Assembly: GCF_003576455.2 (NCBI RefSeq) | Contig: NZ_CP032869.1 | Location: forward strand, 248,001 to 312,000 | Length of the DNA stretch: 64,000 nucleotides | Source: Mucilaginibacter celer | Lineage (GTDB): Bacteria; Bacteroidota; Bacteroidia; Sphingobacteriales; Sphingobacteriaceae | Direction of reading: 5' to 3' | Part shown: in pieces, positions 42,312 through 51,567 of the stretch | How the letters are laid out: every line of letters begins with the position of its first letter | Numbering within the stretch: the stretch's first letter is position 1 | Notes under the pieces: generated by a model | The model's input: the letters and a program-made list of their open reading frames with translations, nothing else | What the model was told of the DNA's origin: nothing | The model's database searches: none | Translations under genes and position numbers: made by a program

Positions 42312-43694
42312 ATGAATACTATAATCATCATATCTGTTTTACCTATAGCGCTTCTGTATTTAGGTTTATATAAAGCTGAAAAGGCTTTACTGCCGGTTAC
42401 TGTTATAGGTTTACTGGTTGCTTTAGGTGCTGCGTTGTGCGACTGGAAACCAAAAGACACCGCCGAAACGCTTTACCACGGCATGTTGCTGTTTAACAAC
42501 TTCTCAGTTGTATTTTCATCTGTAACCATCATCTCAACCATATTGATCCTGCTGCTTTCAAAAGGTTATTTCGAAAAGATCAGCAGGCATACCGCGGAAT
42601 ACTATGCCATCATTTTATTTTCGTTGGCAGGTATCATCATAATGGTATCGTTCAATAACCTGGTAATGATGTTTATCGGCATCGAGATCATGTCGGTTAG
42701 TTTATACATCCTGGCAGGTATCAAGAAAAGTGATTTTGCCTCAAACGAAGCTGCCTTGAAATACTTTTTGATGGGTGCTTTCTCTACAGGTTTCCTGCTA
42801 TTTGGTATTGCATTACTTTACGGTTCATCAGGTTCATTCAATATGGATGCTATCCGCGGTTATGTAGGTGAGCATCCACATATCGATCCGATGTTTTACA
42901 CAGGCATCGCGTTAATTATTGTTGGTTTATGTTTCAAAGTTGGTGCTGCTCCGTTTCATTTCTGGACACCGGACGTATATGAAGGATCGCCAACCCTCAT
43001 TACAGCCTTCATGTCTACAGTAGTGAAAACTGCGGGTTTTGCCGCTTTCCTGCGCCTGTTTTCGGCTTGTTTCCAACCGCTATCAGATTTCTGGACGCCG
43101 ATCCTGATTGTTATTACCATCATCACCCTGTTTATCGGCAATATCACCGCATTATATCAGCAAAGTTTTAAACGCATGCTGGCTTTCTCAAGTATCTCGC
43201 ACGCCGGTTACCTGTTGTTTGCCATCGTATCGTTAGGTTCAGCTTCGGCTAACTCGGTATTGATTTATGCAACTGCCTACTCTATCGCCTCAATTATCGC
43301 CTTCGGTGCACTGATATTGGTACAGCAGCAAAACGGCAGCGATAACTTCGACAGCTTTAACGGCCTTGGTAAACGAAACCCTTTCCTGGCTTTCGTGCTT
43401 ACGGTAGCTATGCTTTCGCTGGCTGGTATTCCTTTAACCGCGGGTTTTATAGGTAAGTTTTTTATGTTTACAGGTGCGGTTTCGCGCTTCCATATCGGTT
43501 TGGTAATAGTAGCTGTGGTAAATGCTATCATCAGTATTTTCTACTATTTCAGGGTGATTATAGCCATGTACTTCCGTACAGCCGAGCGCAATGAACTGAG
43601 CATTCCGGTTTACTACAAAATAGTATTCGCTGTTTCGGCCATTGCTACAATTCTAATAGGCATTTATCCCGATTTAATTGCCCGCTTCATTTAA
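42312..43694 (+). CDS. nuoN: NADH-quinone oxidoreductase subunit N
   Basis: This 460-residue antiporter-like subunit has about 13 spans and segments such as MFIGIEIMSVSLYILAG and KVGAAPFHFWTPDVYEGSPTLIT. I chose ATG 42312; an upstream in-frame GTG at 42270 overlaps nuoM but would add a non-hydrophobic head unlike the family. It ends the nuo operon. Confidence 0.96.
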   Translation: MNTIIIISVLPIALLYLGLYKAEKALLPVTVIGLLVALGAALCDWKPKDTAETLYHGMLLFNNFSVVFSSVTIISTILILLLSKGYFEKISRHTAEYYAIILFSLAGIIIMVSFNNLVMMFIGIEIMSVSLYILAGIKKSDFASNEAALKYFLMGAFSTGFLLFGIALLYGSSGSFNMDAIRGYVGEHPHIDPMFYTGIALIIVGLCFKVGAAPFHFWTPDVYEGSPTLITAFMSTVVKTAGFAAFLRLFSACFQPLSDFWTPILIVITIITLFIGNITALYQQSFKRMLAFSSISHAGYLLFAIVSLGSASANSVLIYATAYSIASIIAFGALILVQQQNGSDNFDSFNGLGKRNPFLAFVLTVAMLSLAGIPLTAGFIGKFFMFTGAVSRFHIGLVIVAVVNAIISIFYYFRVIIAMYFRTAERNELSIPVYYKIVFAVSAIATILIGIYPDLIARFI

Positions 43695-43749
43695 TCAGTA
43701 TTGATAACTGCAAATTGATTTAATATTTGTAGTTTTACAGATATAGTGA

Positions 43750-44394
43750 ATGGAAAGTTTTTGGGAATACCTTCAAAATTTAACTGACGCTCAATCCATA
43801 ATAAGCAGGGGTGGTTTTTATCTCTTGCTTATTGTTGTTTTTGCCGAAACCGGTTTGTTTTTCGGATTCTTTTTGCCGGGAGATTACCTGCTGTTTATGG
43901 CAGGTCTGTTGTGCGCGGCCGGGAAGGTTGATGTTTCCATATCAACATTGGTACTATCGCTGATAGGGGCGGGTATATTAGGGAATTTTACAGGCTATTG
44001 GTTTGGCTTCCAAACGGGGCCGGTGCTTTTTAATAAAAGCGATTCGTTGTTTTTTAAGAAGCGATATGTGACCATGGCCAGCGACTTTTACCACAAATAC
44101 GGCGGCATGGCGCTTATTTTAGGCAGATTTTTCCCTATTGTTAGAACATTTGCTCCTATATTTGCAGGTGTTGTTAAGGTTGATATCAAAAGGTTCAGCC
44201 TCTATAACCTTATCGGCAGCGTAACCTGGGTATGTGTATTCACGTTAAGCGGTTTCTTTTTAGGCAGAAGGTTTCCTCAACTTAAAGATTACCTGCAGTA
44301 CATCATCCTCGGATTGATAATAATTACAACAATTCCGTTAGTTATTGCTTTCGTTAGAAGGAAGATCCTTGAAAAAAAGGACAAAACAGATTAA
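43750..44394 (+). CDS. DedA/SNARE-associated family membrane protein
   Basis: This 214-residue membrane protein has the DedA signature: ETGLFFGFFLPGDYLLFMAG near the N-terminus, and FHKYGGMALILGRFFPIVRTFAPIFAG in the middle, with about five spans and a basic C-terminal tail. DedA proteins are lipid-carrier flippases or membrane-potential proteins. It is probably co-transcribed with the pyrophosphatase gene 23 bases downstream. Confidence 0.93.
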   Translation: MESFWEYLQNLTDAQSIISRGGFYLLLIVVFAETGLFFGFFLPGDYLLFMAGLLCAAGKVDVSISTLVLSLIGAGILGNFTGYWFGFQTGPVLFNKSDSLFFKKRYVTMASDFYHKYGGMALILGRFFPIVRTFAPIFAGVVKVDIKRFSLYNLIGSVTWVCVFTLSGFFLGRRFPQLKDYLQYIILGLIIITTIPLVIAFVRRKILEKKDKTD

Positions 44395-44417
44395 TAAACG
44401 TTATATATAAATAATAC

Positions 44418-44966
44418 ATGAGCACTCTACATCCATGGCACCAGGTTTCGCCGGGCGATAACATTCCTGAAGTGGTAAATGCCATCATCGAAATCCCTAA
44501 AGGTTCGAAGGCTAAATATGAAATTGATAAGGAATCGGGCTTGTTGAAGTTAGACCGTGTACTGTTTTCATCGGTAATGTACCCTGCTAACTACGGTTTT
44601 ATACCACAAACCTATTGCGACGATAAAGACCCTTTGGATATCCTTGTACTATGCTCGATCGACGTTTTCCCGATGTCGATCATCGAGGCCAAGGTAGTGG
44701 GCGTAATGCACATGGTTGATAATGGCGAGCAGGACGATAAAATCATCGCGGTAGCAAAAAATGATATGTCGGTTAACTATATTAACGACTTAAACGAGCT
44801 GCCTCCGCACGCCATGACCGAGATTGTACGTTTCTTTAAAGATTATAAAAAGCTGGAAGGTAAAAACGTAACTATCGAACATTTGCTGGGTGTGCGCTAT
44901 GCCCATAAAGTAATAGCCGAAAGTTTGGAATTGTATAAAAATACGTTCCCTGTTTACCAATCATAA
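44418..44966 (+). CDS. ppa: inorganic pyrophosphatase (family I)
   Basis: This 182-residue cytosolic enzyme hydrolyses pyrophosphate to phosphate. It has the family's metal-binding segments, including [10 protein letters not shown], a substrate-binding Lys-rich [15 protein letters not shown], and the [12 protein letters not shown] active-site strand. Length is normal for soluble family I enzymes. Confidence 0.96.
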   Translation: MSTLHPWHQVSPGDNIPEVVNAIIEIPKGSKAKYEIDKESGLLKLDRVLFSSVMYPANYGFIPQTYCDDKDPLDILVLCSIDVFPMSIIEAKVVGVMHMVDNGEQDDKIIAVAKNDMSVNYINDLNELPPHAMTEIVRFFKDYKKLEGKNVTIEHLLGVRYAHKVIAESLELYKNTFPVYQS

Positions 44967-44971
44967 TTTAA

Positions 44972-46312
44972 ATGGACCCCGCACATTACGAGATCAATTT
45001 ATTCTACATTTTCGCTACCATATTCCTGGTATTACTAAACGGTTTTTTTGTAGCCGCCGAGTTTGCCATGGTGAGGGTTCGGGGTTCGCAAATTGAAATT
45101 AAAGCCAAGGGCGGCAGCGGCGTAGCCAAAGTAGCCCGCGGCATACTGCATAATTTAGATGGTTACCTGGCTGCTACGCAGCTGGGTATTACCATTGCCT
45201 CACTGGCACTTGGTGTTGTGGGCGAAGAGGTTGCCACAAACCTTGTAATCCGTGCTTTCCTGGCGGTAGGTATCACCCTTTCACAGGGATATATTACTGC
45301 AAGCCATATTCTTGCCTTCAGTTTTATAACCATAATGCACATTGTTTTTGGCGAGCTTGCACCTAAATCGCTGGCTATCCAAAAATCTGTTCGCACGGTA
45401 ATGGCTGTTTCTTTACCGCTTAGGTTTTTCTTTGTTGTTTTCAGGCCGTTTATCTGGGTACTTAATAACTTTGCCAATTTTATTTTAAAATTATTAGGCA
45501 TAAATGCAGTTGAAGGCGGCGAAACGCATCACAGTTCGGAAGAGCTTCAATACCTGCTTGAACAGGGCAAGGAAACCGGTGCTATCGATTCGAACGAGCA
45601 TGAGTTGATTCAGAATGTGTTTGATTTTAACGAGCGCGTGGTGAAAAATATTATGGTGCCGCGTACCAAAATCTCGGGTCTGGATATTGACTCGACTAAA
45701 GAAGAGCTGCTGGATATGATCATTAACGAGGGCTATTCTCGGATGCCCGTTTATGATGATGTGATAGATAAGATCATCGGTATTGTACACGCCAAAGATA
45801 TCCTGCCTTTGCTGGCCCGTAATGATGAAATTATCCTGAAAGATATTATCCGCAAACCATATTTTATCCCCGAAACCAAAAAGATCAATGATCTGATGGC
45901 CGAGATGAAACAGAAACGCATCCAGATAGCCATTGTGCTTGATGAGTTTGGTGGCACTGCGGGTATGGTTACGCTTGAGGATATTGTTGAAGAGCTGGTA
46001 GGCGATATCCAGGACGAATACGATGAAGAAAAGCCGATCGTTGAAAAAGTGAACGAACGCGAGTTTATAGTTAACGCGCTTGCACCTATTTACGATGTAA
46101 ACGAACACCTGCCGCACGATTTACCCGAAGACGGCGATTTTGATACCGTATCCGGCTGGATTGGCGATATATTCGGCAAAATTCCTGATGTGGGCGAGCA
46201 ACGCGAATCAAACGGGTACAACATAACGGTTTTAAAAAAATCCGATCAGAATATCGAATCAGTTAAGCTCGAGTTACTGATAAATGAAGAAGATGCAGTA
46301 GATTTACATTAA
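44972..46312 (+). CDS. CNNM/hemolysin C-type transporter (DUF21, CBS pair, CorC domain)
   Basis: This 446-residue protein has an N-terminal DUF21 membrane domain (about 10-180, with NGFFVAAEFAMVRVR), a pair of CBS domains (about 215-335) and a C-terminal CorC_HlyC domain with EELVGDIQDEYDEE. CNNM proteins are thought to move magnesium or other divalent ions. The annotation hemolysin is historical. It ends 14 bases before rsmE. Confidence 0.92.
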   Translation: MDPAHYEINLFYIFATIFLVLLNGFFVAAEFAMVRVRGSQIEIKAKGGSGVAKVARGILHNLDGYLAATQLGITIASLALGVVGEEVATNLVIRAFLAVGITLSQGYITASHILAFSFITIMHIVFGELAPKSLAIQKSVRTVMAVSLPLRFFFVVFRPFIWVLNNFANFILKLLGINAVEGGETHHSSEELQYLLEQGKETGAIDSNEHELIQNVFDFNERVVKNIMVPRTKISGLDIDSTKEELLDMIINEGYSRMPVYDDVIDKIIGIVHAKDILPLLARNDEIILKDIIRKPYFIPETKKINDLMAEMKQKRIQIAIVLDEFGGTAGMVTLEDIVEELVGDIQDEYDEEKPIVEKVNEREFIVNALAPIYDVNEHLPHDLPEDGDFDTVSGWIGDIFGKIPDVGEQRESNGYNITVLKKSDQNIESVKLELLINEEDAVDLH

Positions 46313-46326
46313 TCTGCTCACCCGCA

Positions 46327-47037
46327 ATGCATCTTTTTTATACGCCCGATATCGATCCCTCGCATCCTCAGTATTTTCTTAACGAAGAAGAAAGTAAACA
46401 CGCTATCCGGGTATTGCGCCTCGAGGCAGGCAGCCTGGTTCAGTTGATTGACGGCAGGGGAGGATTATATGATGCACTTATTCAGGATCCTCATCCAAAG
46501 CGCACTATTCTCAAAATAACTGCTGTAAAAACGGAGTTCGATAAGCGCAATCATTACCTGCACGTCGCGGTAGCACCAACCAAAAATATCGAACGTTTGG
46601 AGTGGTTTTTAGAAAAAGCCACCGAAATAGGTATCGACGAAGTATCACTTATTATCGCACAACGCTCCGAGCGGAAAGAGGCCAAGGTTGACAGGCTGAA
46701 TAAGATCATTACTGCTGCCATCAAGCAATCGCTTAAAGCATATCATCCGGTATTAAACGAGCCTTTAACGTTAAACCAGCTGCTTGATAAGCCTTTTGAT
46801 GGCCAAAAATTTATAGCCCATTGCGAACCTGGGGAGAAATACAAGCTGAAGGACGAATTGAGTCTGCATGGGCGGTGTTTAATATTAATAGGACCGGAGG
46901 GGGATTTTGCACCTGCCGAAATAGATAAAGCTTTGCAAAGCGGATTTAAACCGATAACTTTAGGTACAAGCCGCCTGCGTACCGAAACCGCAGCATTGGA
47001 AGCTTGTTTTGAGGTTAACTTTTTAAACCGGTTATGA
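46327..47037 (+). CDS. rsmE: 16S rRNA (uracil-1498-N3)-methyltransferase
   Basis: This 236-residue SPOUT-type enzyme methylates U1498 of 16S rRNA. It has the N-terminal PUA-like region (HAIRVLRLEAGS), and the knotted C-terminal domain with LILIGPEGDFAPAEI and LGTSRLRTETAAL, both part of the SAM-binding knot. It overlaps the next gene by 4 bases (ATGA). Confidence 0.95.
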   Translation: MHLFYTPDIDPSHPQYFLNEEESKHAIRVLRLEAGSLVQLIDGRGGLYDALIQDPHPKRTILKITAVKTEFDKRNHYLHVAVAPTKNIERLEWFLEKATEIGIDEVSLIIAQRSERKEAKVDRLNKIITAAIKQSLKAYHPVLNEPLTLNQLLDKPFDGQKFIAHCEPGEKYKLKDELSLHGRCLILIGPEGDFAPAEIDKALQSGFKPITLGTSRLRTETAALEACFEVNFLNRL

Positions 47038-47696
47038 TGAAGGTAAAACGTATCCTGACAGTTTGCATGCTTGTGATAGCCATGAGCAGTTTCCACGCAC
47101 CTGCCTACAAAATTGCCCGCCTTAAATACAGCGGCGGAGGCGATTGGTACGGCGACCGCACCGCGTTACCTAACCTGATTAAATTTTGCAACGAAAACCT
47201 CAAAACCAATTTTGATGATGATGACGAAGTGGTTGAGGTAGGCAGCGCTTCGCTGTTCAATTATCCCTTCACTTTTATGACAGGGCACGGCAACGTTATT
47301 TTTTCCGACCAGGAGGCACGTAACCTGCGCAAATATCTCACAGGCGGCGGTTTTTTGCATATCGATGATAATTACGGGCTCGACCAGTATATCCGCCCCC
47401 AAATGAAAAAGGTTTTTCCCGAACTTGATTTTGTTGAGTTGCCGCTTAATCACCCCATCTACCATCAAAAATATGATTTCCCTAATGGCCTGCCCAAAAT
47501 TCACGAGCATGATGGTAAGCGTGCCCAGGGCTTTGGTTTAATTTATAACGGCAGGCTGGTTTGCTTTTATACCTATGAGTGCGATTTAGGCAACGGTTGG
47601 GAAGATTTTGGCACTTATGCCGGCGATACCCAGGAAGCGCGGCAAAAAGCGCTTAAAATGGGCGCTAACCTTATTCAATACACCTTTACGCGTTGA
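47034..47696 (+). CDS. DUF4159 domain-containing exported protein
   Basis: This 220-residue protein has an N-terminal hydrophobic signal (about 3-22) and then a DUF4159 domain: LKYSGGGDWYGDRTALPNLIKF at the start, PFTFMTGHGN, and LRKYLTGGGFLHIDDNYGLD. The function of the domain is not established; it is often near MoxR and von-Willebrand-type gene groups, which are absent here. It is coupled to rsmE through an ATGA overlap. Confidence 0.85.
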   Translation: MMKVKRILTVCMLVIAMSSFHAPAYKIARLKYSGGGDWYGDRTALPNLIKFCNENLKTNFDDDDEVVEVGSASLFNYPFTFMTGHGNVIFSDQEARNLRKYLTGGGFLHIDDNYGLDQYIRPQMKKVFPELDFVELPLNHPIYHQKYDFPNGLPKIHEHDGKRAQGFGLIYNGRLVCFYTYECDLGNGWEDFGTYAGDTQEARQKALKMGANLIQYTFTR

Positions 47697-47870
47697 TATA
47701 AACGCAAAATATCATTTCCTTTTTTTGAGCAAGATTGACATCCGGCAAATTATGGCGGATAATGTCAGTTAACAGTTGTGTTTATGATGATCTGCATGTA
47801 AATAAAATTAATAACTTTAATTTTATACAAACCGTATTATAAATCACTACCCATACTAAATCTCCTCCTG

Positions 47871-48371
47871 ATGTATCAACTAAAAATTAACGACCGTTAC
47901 AATATTGAAACCGAAAGCAACATGAACGGGGTGCTTGTTAACGGAGTTAAGCGCAATGCCGATATAAAGCCGGTAGCGGAGGGGAGTTATCATATTATAG
48001 AAAACAACCGGTCATACAATGTTGAAGTGGTGAGTTTTGACGCCGGCCAAAAAGTTGCCGAAATAAAGGTTAACAATAACATTTATCATATTACAGCGAA
48101 AGACCGGTTTGATTTATTGCTCGAGCAGCTTGGGCTTAGCGGCCTGAGCAGTACAAAGGTTAGCGAAGTAAAGGCACCTATGCCCGGTTTAGTGCTTAAA
48201 ATATTTGCTAACAAGGGAGACGCGATAAAAAAAGGCGATAACCTGTTTGTGCTGGAAGCAATGAAGATGGAAAATATCATTAAAGCTCCTGCCGATATGG
48301 GCATAGTACAGCAAATAACGATAAAGCCGGGCGATAAAGTAGAAAAGGGACAGATATTAATGTTGTTTTAA
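47871..48371 (+). CDS. biotin/lipoyl-attachment domain protein (BCCP-like)
   Basis: This 166-residue protein has an N-terminal region of about 95 residues and a C-terminal biotinyl domain with EAMKMEN, where Lys132 would carry the biotin. This is the layout of the carrier subunit of acyl-CoA or pyruvate carboxylases. The carboxylase subunits are not adjacent. It is monocistronic, 129 bases before susC. Confidence 0.85.
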   Translation: MYQLKINDRYNIETESNMNGVLVNGVKRNADIKPVAEGSYHIIENNRSYNVEVVSFDAGQKVAEIKVNNNIYHITAKDRFDLLLEQLGLSGLSSTKVSEVKAPMPGLVLKIFANKGDAIKKGDNLFVLEAMKMENIIKAPADMGIVQQITIKPGDKVEKGQILMLF

Positions 48372-48500
48372 CTTATGGTTATGGTTTTAAATGTGCGATA
48401 ATAACATTTTTATAAAAAGCGCAACGTATTTTTAAGGTTTTTGTTGTTTCTACATATTTTTTTTACGAACTTACTTCTTTAATTAACAATATTAACTTTT

Positions 48501-51500
48501 ATGAAGAAACATCTACTAACAATCCTGTTGTTATGTACTTGTATTGCCTTTGGTTTTGCCCAAACCAAAGTTATTACAGGTAAGGTAACAGATCAGAAAG
48601 ACGGATCGCCCATACCCGGAGCGAGCGTAACCGTAAAAGGGTCGTCGATAGGCACCCAAACTGATATTAACGGTGGGTATAAACTTACCGTGCCGGAAAC
48701 CGCAAAAGTGCTCAACTTTAAATTTTTGGGATATCTTTCGCTCGATGTTGCCATCAAGGGAACAACAGTTAACGCACAACTAACTACCGATTCAAAAATT
48801 TTGAACGAAGTAGTGGTAGTGGGCTACGGTACGCAGAGCAAACGATCATTAACAGGTTCGGTTTCAAAAATAAAAGGCGGCGATATTGAGAACATCCCCG
48901 TGCCGAGTTTGGAATCGGCTATCCAAGGCCGCAGCCCGGGTGTTTATATCCAGGCGCAGAACGGTAAACTGGGGCAGGGCATACAGGTGCGGATTCGTGG
49001 TGCCTCATCTGTATCAGCAGGTAACCAACCTTTATATGTGGTTGACGGTTTGCCGATAACAGTTGATGATTTTTCAAGCAATGGCGCTTCAACCAATCCC
49101 CTGGTTGATTTAAATCAAAACGATATCGAATCTATCGACATCCTTAAAGATGCATCGGCGGCCGCTATTTACGGTTCAAGGGCATCAAACGGTGTTGTAT
49201 TGGTAACTACTAAAAAGGGTAAAGCCGGCGCAACTAAAATTACCTACAATCAATATTACGGTTTCAGTAAACCTACCGGCGAGCGTGAGTTTTTAAATGC
49301 TCAGCAATATGTTACCTTATTAAGAGAAGCAGGCAAAGCCGGTGGCTATTCTACCGCTACTATCGAAGGCAGGTTACTGCGCTATTCGGCCGGTAATGAT
49401 GATTACAAAACTTATAAAGTAAATACCGACTGGCAGCAACAAATTATTCAACACGCTCCCGTACAGAATTACAACCTTGTATTTTCTGGCGGTACCGAGA
49501 AAACTAAATTTTATATTTCGGGTACCTATAATGATCAAAAAGGCTGGATCCTTAAAAACCAGATCAATCAATACAGCTTACGTACCAATATTGAAAACCA
49601 GGCAAACAGCTGGTTGACCATTGGTGCTAATTTAAGCGTTTCGCGCACGGTAAACCATCGTTTGGATAATGATAACGCGTTTTCAACTCCAGAGCAAATT
49701 GTTGCATTAGCGCCGATAACGCCCGTTATCGACCCTCGTACCGGTTTATTGAGCGGAGCGCTTGACCCAGCCACAGGTAACCCTAATGGCAACTTTCCAA
49801 CTTATTTTAACCCCTTGCTAAATTCTGAAAGCAGCTATTTTATCACTACTGATTACCGGAACCTTGGTAACGTTTTTGGTGAAATTAAACTGGTGCCATC
49901 TTTAACTTTCAGAACAGAGGTTGGCATGGATATCTTAAACTCTACAGAAGATAATTATTCAGGCAGCCTTACGCTCCGTAACTCGGGCACAAGTAATGGT
50001 GTCGGGTTCAACTCATCAGTTACTTCGTTAAACTTTAATACCAATAACTTTTTCCACTTTTTAAAAGATTTGGGTAAAAGCAGCATTGATGCGGTTGGCG
50101 GTATGACTTATCAAAGGCAGCAAAATGATCTTAATTCTATTAACGGGCAGCAATTTCCCTCTGATGCTTATAAAAAGCTGAATAGCGCAGCAGATATCAC
50201 CGGTGCTGCATCAAACTCAACTGCTTATTCATTGCTTTCATATTTTGCAAGGGCAAATTATAAGTTTGATGATAAATACCTGCTTACCTTAAGCGGTCGT
50301 GTAGATGGTTCGTCCAGGTTTGGTGATAGTCATCGCTATGGTTTCTTCCCGGCAGGTTCTGTTGGCTGGGTAATTTCGCAGGAAGGATTTATGAAAAACC
50401 AAAAGCTGGTATCTGATTTGAAACTTAGGGCCAGCTACGGTATAACCGGTAACTCCGAAATTGGTAACTTTCCTTCGCGTGGTTTATTTTCGGCATTTGG
50501 ATATGCAGGTGTAGCAGGTGCGCGCCCAACACAATTGCCTAACCCCGATTTAAAATGGGAAACTACAGCTACCTCAAACCTTGGTGTGGATGTAGGATTT
50601 TTCAACGGCAGGTTATCAGGTTCATTTGAGGTTTACCTGAAAAAAACTAAAGACCTTTTATTGAACGTGCAGGTGCCCGCCACTTCTGGTTTTACAACAA
50701 TAACCCAAAACCTTGGCAAACTGCAAAATAAAGGTTTGGAGATTCAGATCGATTCGAAAAACCTTGTGGGTAAGGTTACCTGGTCAACAAGCTTTAACTT
50801 ATCATTCAACAAAAACAAGATTAATGATCTGAAAGGCCAGGTATTGCTTGGCGGTGGCGACCAGGTAAACCGTGCAATTGAGGGGCAACCGCTGGGTATT
50901 TTTTATGCGCCGGAATTTGCCGGTGCCGATCCTTCTAATGGAGACGCGCTCTACTACAAAAACACCGATTTGGGTAATGGCAAAAGGGACAGAACCAAAA
51001 CAAGTGATTACAATGAGGCAGTACCAGTAGTGGTTGGCGACCCTAACCCTAAATATATAGCCGGTTTAAACAACTCAGTAAGCTATATGGGCTTTGATTT
51101 AAGTTTCCTTTTACAACAGGTACACGGTAACAAAATATACAACGGCGGCGGGCAGTATATGTCTGTTGGTTTCAATAATGGTTTCGATAATCAAACTGTC
51201 GATCAGCTCCAATCGTGGAAAAAGGCAGGACAAATCACCAATGTTCCCGAGGCGCGTTTGTTTGGCGGTAATGGCATTAGCCCAAGCTCGAGGTTTTTGG
51301 ATGATGGATCATACGTGCGTTTAAAGAACGTTATCCTGGGTTATAATTTCCCTAAAGCTTTACTTAGCAAAATCAAATTATCCAGTTTAAGGGTGTACGC
51401 TCAGGCAACAAACTTACTAACCTGGACAAAGTACAAGGGTTGGGATCCTGAGTTAAACTCGGATGCCTTTTCGGGTAATATTACGCAAGGGTATGATTTT

Positions 51501-51554
51501 TATGCCGCTCCGCAGGCCAAAACAATCACCTTTGGTATTAACGTAGGATTTTAA
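48501..51554 (+). CDS. SusC/RagA-type TonB-dependent outer-membrane transporter
   Basis: This 1017-residue protein has a signal peptide ending at GFAQ (about 20), a carboxypeptidase-like regulatory domain (about 22-105, ITGKVTDQKDGSPIPGASV), a TonB box region (NEVVVVGYGTQ), a plug with RGASSVSAGNQPLYVVDG, and a large C-terminal barrel ending in FGINVGF. With the SusD lipoprotein next to it, it would import an oligosaccharide or other large nutrient. No glycoside hydrolase or sensor regulator lies nearby, so the substrate is open. Confidence 0.95.
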   Translation: MKKHLLTILLLCTCIAFGFAQTKVITGKVTDQKDGSPIPGASVTVKGSSIGTQTDINGGYKLTVPETAKVLNFKFLGYLSLDVAIKGTTVNAQLTTDSKILNEVVVVGYGTQSKRSLTGSVSKIKGGDIENIPVPSLESAIQGRSPGVYIQAQNGKLGQGIQVRIRGASSVSAGNQPLYVVDGLPITVDDFSSNGASTNPLVDLNQNDIESIDILKDASAAAIYGSRASNGVVLVTTKKGKAGATKITYNQYYGFSKPTGEREFLNAQQYVTLLREAGKAGGYSTATIEGRLLRYSAGNDDYKTYKVNTDWQQQIIQHAPVQNYNLVFSGGTEKTKFYISGTYNDQKGWILKNQINQYSLRTNIENQANSWLTIGANLSVSRTVNHRLDNDNAFSTPEQIVALAPITPVIDPRTGLLSGALDPATGNPNGNFPTYFNPLLNSESSYFITTDYRNLGNVFGEIKLVPSLTFRTEVGMDILNSTEDNYSGSLTLRNSGTSNGVGFNSSVTSLNFNTNNFFHFLKDLGKSSIDAVGGMTYQRQQNDLNSINGQQFPSDAYKKLNSAADITGAASNSTAYSLLSYFARANYKFDDKYLLTLSGRVDGSSRFGDSHRYGFFPAGSVGWVISQEGFMKNQKLVSDLKLRASYGITGNSEIGNFPSRGLFSAFGYAGVAGARPTQLPNPDLKWETTATSNLGVDVGFFNGRLSGSFEVYLKKTKDLLLNVQVPATSGFTTITQNLGKLQNKGLEIQIDSKNLVGKVTWSTSFNLSFNKNKINDLKGQVLLGGGDQVNRAIEGQPLGIFYAPEFAGADPSNGDALYYKNTDLGNGKRDRTKTSDYNEAVPVVVGDPNPKYIAGLNNSVSYMGFDLSFLLQQVHGNKIYNGGGQYMSVGFNNGFDNQTVDQLQSWKKAGQITNVPEARLFGGNGISPSSRFLDDGSYVRLKNVILGYNFPKALLSKIKLSSLRVYAQATNLLTWTKYKGWDPELNSDAFSGNITQGYDFYAAPQAKTITFGINVGF

Positions 51555-51567
51555 TTTAAGCTTGACA

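Noticed and set aside
47697..47870. Imperfect inverted repeat TGACATCCG / CGGATAATGTCA near 47740-47770
   Set aside because: The stem needs a bulge and has no T run or repeat copies, so no feature is claimed.
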